NCBI GenBank assembly: GCA_030248295.1
Contig: JASANH010000446.1
Location: 62,001-126,000, forward strand
Source: Mesodorylaimus sp. YZB2_4
Taxonomy: Eukaryota; Nematoda; Enoplea; Dorylaimida; Dorylaimidae
DNA: 64,000 nt
Direction: 5' to 3'
Position 1 is the first letter of the stretch. Each line of letters begins with the position of its first letter. Position numbers and translations under genes: made by a program. Under the pieces are notes generated by a model. That model saw only the letters and a list, made by a program, of their open reading frames with translations. It was not told where the DNA came from and did not search any database. This document shows, in pieces, positions 1-11,100 of the stretch.

Positions 1-1030
1 GCACAAAAGTGTTAGCCTTCCGCTTAAGCACGAAGTATTGTTTGATGCGATGCGGCACTTTTGGGTTAACTGACAGTGTAAAAAGGTGCCTAAAACGTCG
101 CATCGCAAGCTTATTTGACGCATCGCACCGAACTATACTTCCAGCTTTAATGCTTCTGTTGCGTGGACTGGTAGCCAGCCAGGAAGCAGCTTGGCACAGG
201 AAGTTTTAAATTTTTTCTTTGAGAAAGTGAAATACGCAAAACTCAATCAGCTGACTAACATAGCAGTACCTCGACTGTATAAAGATATCCGCACGCCTGT
301 TATAACTGCCAAGTTTTGTCCAAGAGACCAGGGTAGTGTGGGATTATACACCAGAACATATCCGCTGAAACACGTCAAAACCAAGATACAGTATTTTATG
401 AGCACATGATGGGTAGTAAAGTGGGCAAGGCCACCCTGGCCATGCCAGGAATACGGGAAAGCAAAGTTGGGAAACGACTTGATTGATTTTGGGGCTTACT
501 GGAAGTTAACCAGGACCAAGAATGTTGACGGGCTGACACGTAGTTTACACTTTGGCTACCTACATAAAGCTTTATACACAAGAAGTAGGGTTTCTAAATT
601 CGCCGAGGCTGAAGCAAATTGTAAATACTGCATGAATCACTGCATGTAATGACCCTAAGGATGTTCACCACGTTTTCGTCTCATGTCCACGGGCAGTAGC
701 ATTTTGGAATAAAGTGGAGAATTTTCTTAAAAAAATAGATCCAGCTATCACCATGGGGGCTGAAAACAGGGTTTTCGGGACAGTAGGTTCGTCCAACAAG
801 TTTGCCACCTCAATCGCAAACTTAGTTGTGCAGTCAGCACAGAGGTGCATATGGTTTGCGTGGGTGGACTACAAGGAGGAGAATGAGATGGTTGACATGT
901 GGAAATCACTGCTCAGAAGGCTGAAAGTTTTGAAAGAAAGAGCGAGGTACATCTTACCGCATAGTGAGTACAAGGTGCTTTTTGTAATGTCGTCTTTCTG
1001 TAGGGTTCTATCGTTGTATGAGTAAAATAT
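1..1030 (+). mobile_element. Non-LTR retrotransposon remnant (3' end of ORF2, frameshifted)
   Basis: Discontinuous coding matter on the plus strand reads like the C-terminal tail of a LINE reverse-transcriptase polyprotein. The frame around 605-650 gives C-K-Y-C, and after a frameshift near 645 the frame resumes as DPKDVHHVFVSCPRAVAFW (about 653-709). Together these make a C-x2-C...H-x4-C zinc-knuckle followed by a tryptophan, the arrangement that typically follows the RT domain of LINEs. The last frame runs to a stop at 1025. In-frame stops near 410 and 645 show that the copy is dead. An A-rich tract at 1066-1100 could be the old 3' tail. The clade (CR1, jockey, R4 or other) cannot be told from this fragment, and the element extends leftward out of the window. 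Confidence 0.65.
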
Positions 1031-3830
1031 AGGTGCGCAGTGGGGAGAGAAAAGAATGGGACAATTTAAAAAAAAAGAAAAAAATAATAAAATACCGAAA
1101 TACAAAATTGAAAAACAAAAAATTTATAAAATATCCAATAACATAAAATAGGAAAAAATAGAACTGCTGAGGACTCTGCCTGTTATTGTCTTTGTTGTGA
1201 AAATGGTCGAGTTTTGTTTGTTGAGGAGGTACTAATCGTAAGAGGAGAGCTATGTCTTCACTTATGAAGCTAGTATGGAGCTAGTGTGCGTGTATTTGTT
1301 TGTAGAATTACGCGTTGCACAGAGGTATATTCGACTAGTGAGGATGCTTGTAGATATAGCAGTTAAGCTGACCGTAAGAGGGTGAGATCAAACTGGAGAT
1401 AGCAGCTCCTACATTGGTGCCAATTTTCCTTTCTATTCGCTTATATTGTTTGGTTTACCAAGATCGCAAAGAATATAATGAAGATGCCCAAACTAAACGA
1501 TAAAAAATGTGATAAATTGATAAAATTTGAAGTTGGTGGTTTTCGTAATTAAAATACATATGACACAAAAAAATAGGCAAAAACGGGCTTCGGCCCACAA
1601 AAATTTTTTACAAAAAACCTATCATCTGCCTGAACCTTTCCTGTTAGTGCCAAGTAAAACTGTAAGATCGAGCTGTTGCGCCTAACATCCACTGCGCTCC
1701 ACACAACATCGGAAATGGGCACTCTTCCCAACAGCAGATGTGCTGGGACGAGTTTTTTTTCGAGGGGCTATTCAGTGCAGGAATTTTGGGACTGCTTTCT
1801 CAGGTTCCAAGTCCGCCCATAGACATTTTTCTTCCTCAAAATAATTTCAGTCATATTGGCTAGGCACTGTAAACCACATCGTAGGCTCCTGGATAAGAAA
1901 GAGGCACTCTGGAAAAGTCTCCGGCAGATTTAGGAAACAGTGCACTTGGCGCAATCTAGTATATTTCGTCCTTTGGAAAAATCGACAATTAAAAACTGCA
2001 AAGTGTGTTCAATCCGTTCTCTTGAATGGGTGCGCATGCATGCACGAGTAGACTATCGGGATTTATCAACCATGTTTCTTTCATGCACTTGCAATGCACA
2101 AGTCTGATTCGACTCGTCTTTTCTCGTTCTTTTTGCAACTTTTTATCAAGCATCTCTTCCCAATTCAATAACCATCTTTCCTTGCCTTCGGCCGTCTCGG
2201 TATCGGGCAGCCATTCAGTGCCAGTCGATCTATATTGTATGTCGCCTTTCGCTCATTGAGCTCGCCAACCTTCGCGTAAATTCAAATGCTAACTTAATAA
2301 AAAATAGATCCCTTCCTAAGTTTGTTCACTCTCCGTACTGGTCAAGGTACGCCTAGAAGGGAATGCTCGCGGCCGTTTCATATTTTTATAATAAAATGTA
2401 ATAACCGTGCCAGGATAAACAATAAAAGCGAGTTCGATTTCGGCTTTCCTTTGTGCGACAATGGGCTCGAGGGAGCCTAGTCAATGGCCGTATTGAATTC
2501 AGCTTGTGACTGCATTAGGAAATAGCATAATAAGCAAACACGCTCGACTGATTCCTTTCTTTCGTTCGGCTCGATTATATGACCAAGTTTCGAGCCGACA
2601 GCTCTCACGGTCGGTGGACGTTATAGTTTGCCCCCATTGTACTTCCGGATTTCACATTGTCGAAACGCACGCCCCGATTCCGTGTGGTATATGGTCCAAT
2701 GCTCCGAGGCCCCTTTCCTATCAGTGCCGATCTAAGGGATGACCTTTTATTTTGCCGAGATCTCCCGTGAAAATGGCCTAGGATTGTGAACAACGTTCCC
2801 AATGGAGCACTCATTTCAAAGTCGGTAGAGCTTGTGGAAAGTGCGGGGCCATTCGTTAGCAAACTTTCCATCGACTCGGCCACAGCACACTTGTTGGCCC
2901 AGGCTCTTCCTATCCCGTAAACAGGAAAGGATCCCGACGAGGAGTGCTTTCGTCGTCTTTCCATCGACTTACTTACTGAATGTCCTAAATGCAAAAACTC
3001 TCGCCCATTCTCTCAGCTTTGCTTGCCATAAAAATTTTAGTCTATCGGATCAGGGGGAAATCAAAGTGAAATTCTGCATTTTTTTTGAAACGAGATGCTT
3101 TTTTATTGGGCCTGGCCATGGTGGGAAAGTGCAATCGGAGAGGCGAGGAATGGCCGTATTCCAGCGAGACGTAATCTAGTTAAGCCGTAGACGATGACCA
3201 CGAGCTGCAATGTGACGGGTGTGATAACCAGACGATCGCGGTCGATCGGGGCCGTTTAGTCGGCGAACTGGGCCTAGTTTTTTCGAAAGTCACTCCCAAG
3301 GCGAAATCCAAGAGTGGTGCTTTTTCTTGCTTTGAAACTCATCGCCTCATCCTGCCACAAGCGGCCGAAAGGGTCTCGTTATTGGCCTATTGTGGATGAA
3401 CGAGGCTAGTCGACTTTTTCAACTCGTTTTCTCTCGCTTCGTTTGATTGTGCTTCTGCTCTTGTCAAGATACGATGCGGCGGTCTATCTATCAGTGCTTG
3501 CGGGACTACAACACCCGTTCCTAACGCTCTCTGCATTCATGTGGGTGGAGGAAGCTCCAGGGTTAGCTTAACTGTCAGTTTTCGGTCCCCGATCTGAACT
3601 AGGATCGCAGTATTTGGAACAATCAGGCGGCATTGGCGAGCGATTTTTTCAATTCTGGTCTCTCTCTTTTAATAAATCGTCCGCCAAACCGATGGTCTTG
3701 GCGGGAGGAAAAGGAAAAGGAAGGCGAGCAGAATTAAGAAGGCCGGAATCGCATGCGGAGCAGTCCGGGAATGCTGGTTTAAAAGAGAAAATTTCGAGTT
3801 GGTTTGGAGTGTAAGTATATAATTATAGGC
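1031..3830. other. Gene-poor region upstream of the globin gene
   Basis: After an A-rich tract (1066-1100) I see no convincing coding sequence. The short open frames on both strands lack signal peptides, splice context or any family resemblance. The stretch presumably contains the globin promoter and possibly an untranslated first exon. I found no clear TATA or other regulatory motif. Confidence 0.5.
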
Positions 3831-5219
3831 ATGGGCAACGAACAATCTGCTTCCGGCGAAGAAAGCGGTCCCAACGAGTGTCAGCAGCAGGCGACGACTT
3901 CTGCTGTCGCCAATGGAGACGAGCATGACTGTGTCGTCGTAGTGGCCGACCCGTGGACGACGCCGGTTATTAACGCCACCAACGGGCCGCACGCCGACGA
4001 CGGCAGCTCCAGTCCATCGGCTTGCGCGGCGACTAAGGTTGCTATTAGCGGCGCCTCTACTCGCTCGCATTCAGCCACCGCCACTCGAACACCTTCGCTA
4101 TCTTCATCGACCAGACCGCTAGCCAATCGCTCGACGGCGAGTTCGCCATTCGCTACGCGTTCGCTACGAATTCGAACTCATCATCAGCCGCCTACGCGTT
4201 GCGCCAGCGCCATGGACAACGTCAGCGCAACGGCTTCTCATCAGCCGAGGACAAACTCGGCAGCCAATTTTACAGCTTCCAATGCACCGGCGTCCAACAA
4301 CGCTTCGTCGACCAGAAGCCCAAGGCCTCCAGTCGTCTGCAGACAGCGCAGCGCAGTCACCTTTTCCATCTCAGCCTCGGGAACACCCGCCTCTGGTCCA
4401 TCCACAATGACAGCCGCCACCACCAGCGGATCCAGCTCTGCTGACACAGCAGCTGAGAAGACACCTCCATTGGCTGCCCTCCTAGGCCTGTCCGCTTATC
4501 AACAGCAGCAAATCATTCAAAGTTGGCCTCGTATTCAGCAAAGTGGAGGGCACACCGCCGGCGCGGAGATATTCCGTAAACTCACGTCCAAATGCCCGCC
4601 CATTAAGGAAACTTTCCAGAAGGCGGATGTGGTTGAACGCTTGGCGCCAAGAGCCCGAGGCTGCGATATCTACAAGGAGCATGGTCGACTGCTCTTCGAA
4701 GTGTTCCAAACAGCAGTCAACGCACTGAATGATTCGGCCGATGAAGTGACGGATTTGTGCCGCGGTTACGGAGCCAAACATTTGTCTTTGCGTGGCGAGG
4801 GATTCCAAACGCGCATGTGGGACGATCTAGCCGAACTACTGGTCGAGCACGTGACTCGACTTGATGCCGTTCGACGGCACCGGGAGGTTATGCGAGCCTG
4901 GACTGCTATGATTATGTTTTTGGTTGAAAAAATGAAAGAGGGTTACGATTTTGGTTTGAGAAAATCAAGTCAACCTGCTCTGACATCGCCATTCGCTCAG
5001 CGCGTTATTGGTCCAGCAGCTTCGTTCTTAACTGACGACGACTTAGACATGAGCAGGCGTCGAGAAACAGAAGGTGCCGATTACGGTGGCAGTTCAGTGA
5101 TGGCTCGACGTACTGATCGCAAAGTAGGTGCGTGCAGAAGAGATGATCCTGGTCAGCAAGAGACCGAATGGGAAGGACGACGTCCGGGTGTGAGCGACGA
5201 AGCGCAAGAAGAAAAGTAG
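3831..5219 (+). CDS. N-myristoylated globin with long disordered N-terminal extension
   Basis: Haem-binding globin family protein, about 462 residues in a single exon. I start at the ATG at 3831 rather than the in-frame ATG at 3804, because it gives MGNEQSAS, a textbook N-myristoylation signal (Gly2, Ser6); this would tether the protein to a membrane. Residues of about 10-215 are Ser/Thr/Ala/Pro-rich and probably disordered. The globin fold occupies roughly residues 218-375: helix A around LSAYQQQQIIQSW, a CD-corner Phe in IKETF, a distal-type His in YKEHGRLLFEVF, and the proximal His in GYGAKHLSLRG. Helices G and H follow (MWDDLAELLVEHV; WTAMIMFLVEKM). A charged tail of about 85 residues completes the protein. 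Nematode globins of this acylated, extended type are usually thought to act in redox or signalling rather than oxygen transport, which is inference here. An upstream exon cannot be excluded. Confidence 0.85.
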   Translation: MGNEQSASGEESGPNECQQQATTSAVANGDEHDCVVVVADPWTTPVINATNGPHADDGSSSPSACAATKVAISGASTRSHSATATRTPSLSSSTRPLANRSTASSPFATRSLRIRTHHQPPTRCASAMDNVSATASHQPRTNSAANFTASNAPASNNASSTRSPRPPVVCRQRSAVTFSISASGTPASGPSTMTAATTSGSSSADTAAEKTPPLAALLGLSAYQQQQIIQSWPRIQQSGGHTAGAEIFRKLTSKCPPIKETFQKADVVERLAPRARGCDIYKEHGRLLFEVFQTAVNALNDSADEVTDLCRGYGAKHLSLRGEGFQTRMWDDLAELLVEHVTRLDAVRRHREVMRAWTAMIMFLVEKMKEGYDFGLRKSSQPALTSPFAQRVIGPAASFLTDDDLDMSRRRETEGADYGGSSVMARRTDRKVGACRRDDPGQQETEWEGRRPGVSDEAQEEK

Positions 5220-7998
5220 TGGGAAAAACATATTGTGCTTCTACCAATCCGTCCTCCCATCTTATAATCGGGCAATCGATACTGTGCAATGACAAAAATG
5301 CTGACCCTCGCATTGTGAATAAATGATCATGTATTTCACGTATGTACACGTTAATTTCTAATGCGACTGGTGACGTCGATCAGCTGGACGCGGCTCATTT
5401 CCTTACATTTGAACGCGCCGACTTTGGGAGCCAGTCGCCGCAATCTAGCACTTGTAGTAATTGCGCTTAGACATCCTCATCTTCCTGAGTACGCCTTTAT
5501 AACCCTTTTATATATTATCACTGTCCTGATAGGATAAGGACCCGTGCGTGCTGAAGTGTGTTGATTTGAAAGTATACTAGTCTGTACGTTATACATGCCG
5601 GGTAATGCAAATGCAATTCTGTCTTGGAAAGATTATATCTATCAAACCAATTGCGCTGTGTTTTCTGACTGAATCTTGCTGCTTTTTTCAACTTTTATTC
5701 TTGTTTTACCCTATACAGGTCACGGCATAGAATAAGCTGGTATGAAAGAAGAATCGATAGGGTGCCTTTTAACTGGCTAAGGATATGAGCAGCGAGCAGT
5801 CGCTCTGGGGCTTAGGCAGAAAATACGTTTTTCGATCCCTTCCACGCTTAAACGGCTGCAATTCTTCCGGCTTCTGGCGCTTGTCGAAAGCATTTTCCAC
5901 CGCCATGGCTCATCGTCAATTTACCATCGTAAGTGTTCGCCACCGTCGCCGGCCAGCCAAACGAGCGATTTAACCAGCTTACAGCTTTTCTCCCACTCCC
6001 ATATTTATTATGAAAAAAAGGACCAGATCGGGTCTAGCCTTTTTCCAATTCTCTTTGCCTATTCATAGGATGTGGTGCCCGCAATCCGTCTTTCCTCTTG
6101 TTTATGCCCAGATTCGCTCCGTTGCACCCCATCCGCAATAAGTTCTCAAAAGACTCCAAACTAGGCTCGCAGTGCGCAAACTATCCCGGCACGCTTATCA
6201 TGTGCTTGCCTCGTTTACGGTAAGAGCACTGTGACACCCCTCTAAACCACGTATAGGCCTCTATTAGAGCCGAGCTGGCAGAGTGCAAGTCATTCTCGCT
6301 TTCATTGCCTCTTGCGCGAGCTATTCTCGAATGCCATTATTCGCATGCACCGCTTCGTGTCATAGTTTCACTAGCCTCGCTTATTCTGGTAGCGATAACT
6401 ATCATGCGGCTATTACAAGAAAAACACGCAATTTTCGCGTTTTCTTTATCAACCATAAAAAAAGCCCATCGATCAGACGAAGAAAGCTGTGCGTGGTGCG
6501 GATGGTAATGTTATTCTTGATAAAGGCCACCGGATAGAGGTGGTTGGTAGGAAGCAGGAGATGGGTTGATAAGCAGGCACAGGCTCTCTAAATATCCATC
6601 TGCGTCAATATTCCGGAAAGGCACTTTGCGAATTGACACATTTACGTCAAACGCGACACTCACAGGCTTATTTTTACACAAACACTATTTTTATACACTC
6701 GGTTCTACTCAGAAACACCGGCAGATTCTAGTTTTTCGGAAAGATAATTTATAACCGTTTGCCCCTTCCGTCCATTCTCCTCATCACACGGCTCGTCTGA
6801 TTCTGGGACTAAAAAGCCGCGCGGGACTCGTTGCAGATTAGTCTGATTGATGGCTCCAGGAAACGACATAGTGATAAAAATAGAGGTAGTCTTCATCATT
6901 ATTATTTGGGTGGAACATCCATTATTTTCTCGTCTTCATCACTTCAATATTGACCTAAAAAATGGTACGAAGCTGCAATCGAGTTATTCTACTGCTAAAA
7001 CCATGGCGATGTAGCAGTAATCATTCACCTCATCCAGAGACCTACGTCAAGTACATTCCGTGACTTTGGGCGATCAAATACACTCACTCGTCATTTGCGC
7101 CTGTCTCGAGGAAGTGAGCATGCCTGAATATGGTCGTACGTAATAGAGTTGACACTAATTAATCGCTCATTGTTTTATGCGGAACAGCTTCTGTTCGAAT
7201 GACAGAGGTCGTATTCATGAAGCGTTTTCTCGAAAGTTTTCTGGTGAGCTGGCAAAGCCAAGCCATTTACGAAGCTGTTACAGCGGCCAAATTGATGTCA
7301 CTGCTCATCAAGTTACCAACGATAAGACGGAAAGGAGTCATTCAGGAGAAGTGCGGACAAATACAGCTATATTGTTGGAGCGATTGACCTGCTGACAGTG
7401 ATTCTAAGGTGGTCAGCCATGAATCTTCTCTTCATTCAACACAAGGACTATTCCTGTTCATTTTGTGGCCGCAAGTTTTGACCCCCAGTAAATAGGCTTA
7501 GAGTACACTTGCCATGAAATATGCGTTGCGATGATGCCACGATCGCAAATTAAGACAGGATAAGTTTTCCCTCAAACAGAAGGAGGAAAGTGTTGCAGGT
7601 GGTGATGGACTTACGTCGTTGGTCAAACTGGGGTCGAAATTATTGCCCGACATCTCGCGTTGTAAAACTGAATAAGGGTGCACTTGTTTCCTTATGCAAA
7701 ATTTCGCCCGCTTATCAATACTTCATGTTTACACACAACCGCATAACCGAGCACAGGAGCAGCTACTAATAAAAATCGTCTCAATGGCAAACTTCATTCG
7801 GCAGTGAACGACTGGCACAAGCAGAAACCCAAAGCGCTAATAATGCACGTAGAATAAAGCCGCTGCATGAATTACGAGACCACTTAGAAAAAACCATGCC
7901 AGGCAAAGCAAAAGTACAAAATGCAATTCGAACGAAAATAAAGCAAACAAAACAAATAACAATGAGCACTCACAAAATCAACAACTGTTGATGGGCTT
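5220..7998. other. Intergenic region between globin and Kunitz/lustrin gene
   Basis: No supported gene. Small frames (for example 5785-5973 +, 7498-7683 -) have no recognisable domain and no splice partners that I could find. The right end should hold the 3' UTR of the minus-strand Kunitz/lustrin gene, whose stop codon is at 7999. Confidence 0.5.
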
Positions 7999-8177
7999 CT
8001 AAAATCCCTTATCGCAACAAACTTCGGTGCACCGTTCGAGTGATTTGAAATTATTCTCGTTGCCACCACATCCGCCATACTTGAATGGAACACAGGTGCC
8101 GGTCTCGCGACTGTAGCCGTAATGTGTAGTAAAGTTGGAACATGGACCCGGGTCGCGAGGGAGAATACAGAAATGAG
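7999..8177 (-). other. C-terminal canonical Kunitz domain exon (all six cysteines)
   Basis: Final exon of the large Kunitz/lustrin gene. It opens after a CTTTCAG acceptor with CILPRDPGPCSN: eight residues separate the first two cysteines, as in BPTI-type domains. VPFKYGGCGGNENNF and a C-terminal CTEVC pair follow. It is the only module of this gene that retains both C14- and C38-equivalents, so a real protease-binding loop is possible. The residue at the P1 position (after the second Cys) is Ser, not the Lys/Arg of trypsin inhibitors. An extra Cys follows the last canonical one (TEVCCDKGF, stop). Confidence 0.85.
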
Positions 8178-11100
8178 CTGAAAGGAGCAAGAATATCGAA
8201 TTTCCTCCTTAAGGGAATGGGATAAACATACCTGGATCTGGACAGCAAATCGATTTTGACTGTTGTGTGTTGATATGACAGACGAAATTGGTGGGACATG
8301 CTGTTTCGACACCACATTCTTGAGCCTGGCCTTTCACTAATGGGGGCTTCGAGTGTGGGCAGAGAGATCGGAAGCCTAAGCGAAACAGCAATTGATCAAC
8401 GGCTTCCACAAAGTACTGTCCCTAACCTGGGCATGTCTGCTCGCAATCTCTTTTAGTCAAGAAGTTGTTCTCGTTTCCTCCGCGTCCAGTGTACGTAAAT
8501 GACAAACAGTCGTCCTCTTGAGGGGAATAGAACCATCGGCTGAGTTTAGCTGACCCCGAGCCTGTATGAGAAGGCTGCTGACATGGATTGCCTACAAAGC
8601 AACAAAGTTCATGCTGGCTTCCATCAGTATTCAGGGGCCATGATCACATCTATGTACTTGGGCGTGCCCCTTATTTAGGGCGATCTTTTCTCTATGGTCT
8701 AAGATGGGACGATTTAGGATGTCTGCACTAATTGTGAAACCGGCTTACCTTTTCTGGGGCAGCACACGGTCGACCTCGAGTCATAGCCGACGTGGCAGTA
8801 GTGAGTGATTGGGCACGACTGCCGATCCGGTAAACACTGGACATTCTGGCCGCCTTGCTTAAGCGGTGTGTCTCCAGCGAAGCAAGGACTCACATCTGAA
8901 ATAAGAAATGACCACATCCTGCCATGCCTGTACCAGGATGCCAAGTACAGTATACGGTACATACCAGGCTCGCATTGACGCAAGCATTCCTCTTTTGACG
9001 CAAAATTGTTCTGGTTGCCTTTCCGACCACGATAGGAGAATCGCTCGCAGATATGATCATTAGTGTTGTAGTACCATCGAGGTACCACGGCGTCGCCTTC
9101 GCCCTCTAGTTTTGGAGCGGTGCAAAGCTCCCCTGCACAAATCCAAGTGTTAATGCAAGCACTCTCACAAACGCAGAGGGATTCGTTGGGACGCTGAACA
9201 TACTCCATGTGACCGCATTTTCAAATAAAAGGGTACATACCCTCATGCACATCCACTAACTCCAAGTAAGCAGGAGGGGCTGAAGGAGGGGACAGCACGA
9301 TATGAGTCAGCAACAAACATTGTTTAACCCCTTTAGCAAGCTTCAGTTGAACTAGAAGAAAGCCGGAACCCTACCAACTGCAGGGCAACAGTAATTGGGT
9401 CCTTCGATGCCAGGACCAGCTGCGTGACAGAAATAGCCCGAGCCACACTGAGACGGAAGGAAGGGATAGCAGAATTTCGGCTGAGCACGCTCGTCCAGTT
9501 CTGGTTCACCGAGACACGGATTATCAGCCTCTGAAATAAATCACAATCGTCGCCAACAAATCTTCAAATCAGCGCGATACCTTTGTAGCCTTAACACCCC
9601 TGCAAAGCTCACCTTGACAAACTCGCTGACATTCAGCTTGTGTGATAAAGTTGTTCTGATTTCCTCCCAAACCAGTGTACTCAAACTGCTGACATCGTCT
9701 TGTGGTCGTGTCAAAATACCATCTTGTCAATTTGTCCGATCCTCTGCCAACAGATTTCACCAACGAGCAAGGTCTATCGAGAGCTGAAGAAGACTCATTT
9801 TATGTACCAAGGCCGCCCGCACACTCCTTCCCCTTCATTCCGTTCACTCTTACCACCAGGACAGCAGACGGTACTTTGCTGCGAGCTTCCAACATGGCAC
9901 CAATAAGTTGCAGGACAAGCTGCTGTTCCCGCCGCTCCAGCAGCGGCCGGGTTACATTGCAAAGGCGCACTAGCTCTACCAACCGCCGGTGGTCCACCAA
10001 CACACGGGTTCACAAACACTAAAACTCGGAGTCATAAGGTGACTCCATATACGGCCAGGGCGCGCAGAGCATTCGCAGCGTATCGAAACCAAGAAAAAGG
10101 GCAAAGAGATAAAACAGAATGCATGCCTTTCAATGTCAGCAGAAAGGGAAAGGAAATATGGTCAGTAGTTGCAAATTCAGGAAGGCCAGAAATCGCTTCG
10201 TATTGCGCTATTTTTGTTTTCGTCTGTCATTTGTGCAACAATAGGAAAAAAGTTACCGTCCATACGTACCCGGACAAGTAGCCTCACACTCGCTGCGCGT
10301 CAAGAAGTTGTTCTGGTTTCCACCCAGACCATTATACACGAAATTTACACACGTTCGACTGTCCGAGTTGTAATAGTACCGCTGTAGATTATCGCTGCCC
10401 GTACCGGGTGATAAAGGCACACTGCACGGGTTGGTTGCTAAAAGAATGAGCAATGACTGTATGGCTGTGTGGCTGTGTGTGTATGGTTGGAGTCGGATTT
10501 AAGAGGCTAGTGCTCACCTCCTGGGCAACACAATGTTGTCTCGGCCGCAGAACCTATGTGGCACCAGAAATTGACTGGACAACTGTCTTTGTTTGTCGAG
10601 CTGCAGAATACAGTTTGGCCAGTTGGAGTGACGGCTGGTTGCCCGATGCATGGGTTGCGAGATTCTGGAATGAAGGTAAAGCCAACTTATTGATGGCATG
10701 AATGCAAGCGCCGCGTCAAGATGTTTGGTAGTGCTAACCTCTGCAGGTCATGCGACATGCTTCCATGGATGGGAAATTATTCTGGTTTCCTTTGGTGCCA
10801 GAATACGTGAACTGCACGCATTGGCGGCTACTCTGATCGTAGTAGAAACGAGGCAGACTAGCATTGCCCACACCAGTAGCCACAGGTTGACTGCACGGAT
10901 CGCCAGCACCCGGGCAGCACACCGTTGTGTCCAAAGTCGCTCCTACATGACACCAATAGCCAGATGGGCAGCTTGAGGTAGTGCTCAACGCATTGCAGGT
11001 CTGAGGGCGATTGAACGGAGTCGGACCAGGGCTCATCAAAGGATCGCCATTTGGACACGGGTTGGGGAAGGCTGAAATAACAGCTGATCAGTACCACTGA

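Noticed and set aside
3804..3830. Upstream in-frame ATG of the globin gene
   Set aside because: It would bury the MGNEQS myristoylation motif; the second ATG is preferred, though the choice is not proven.
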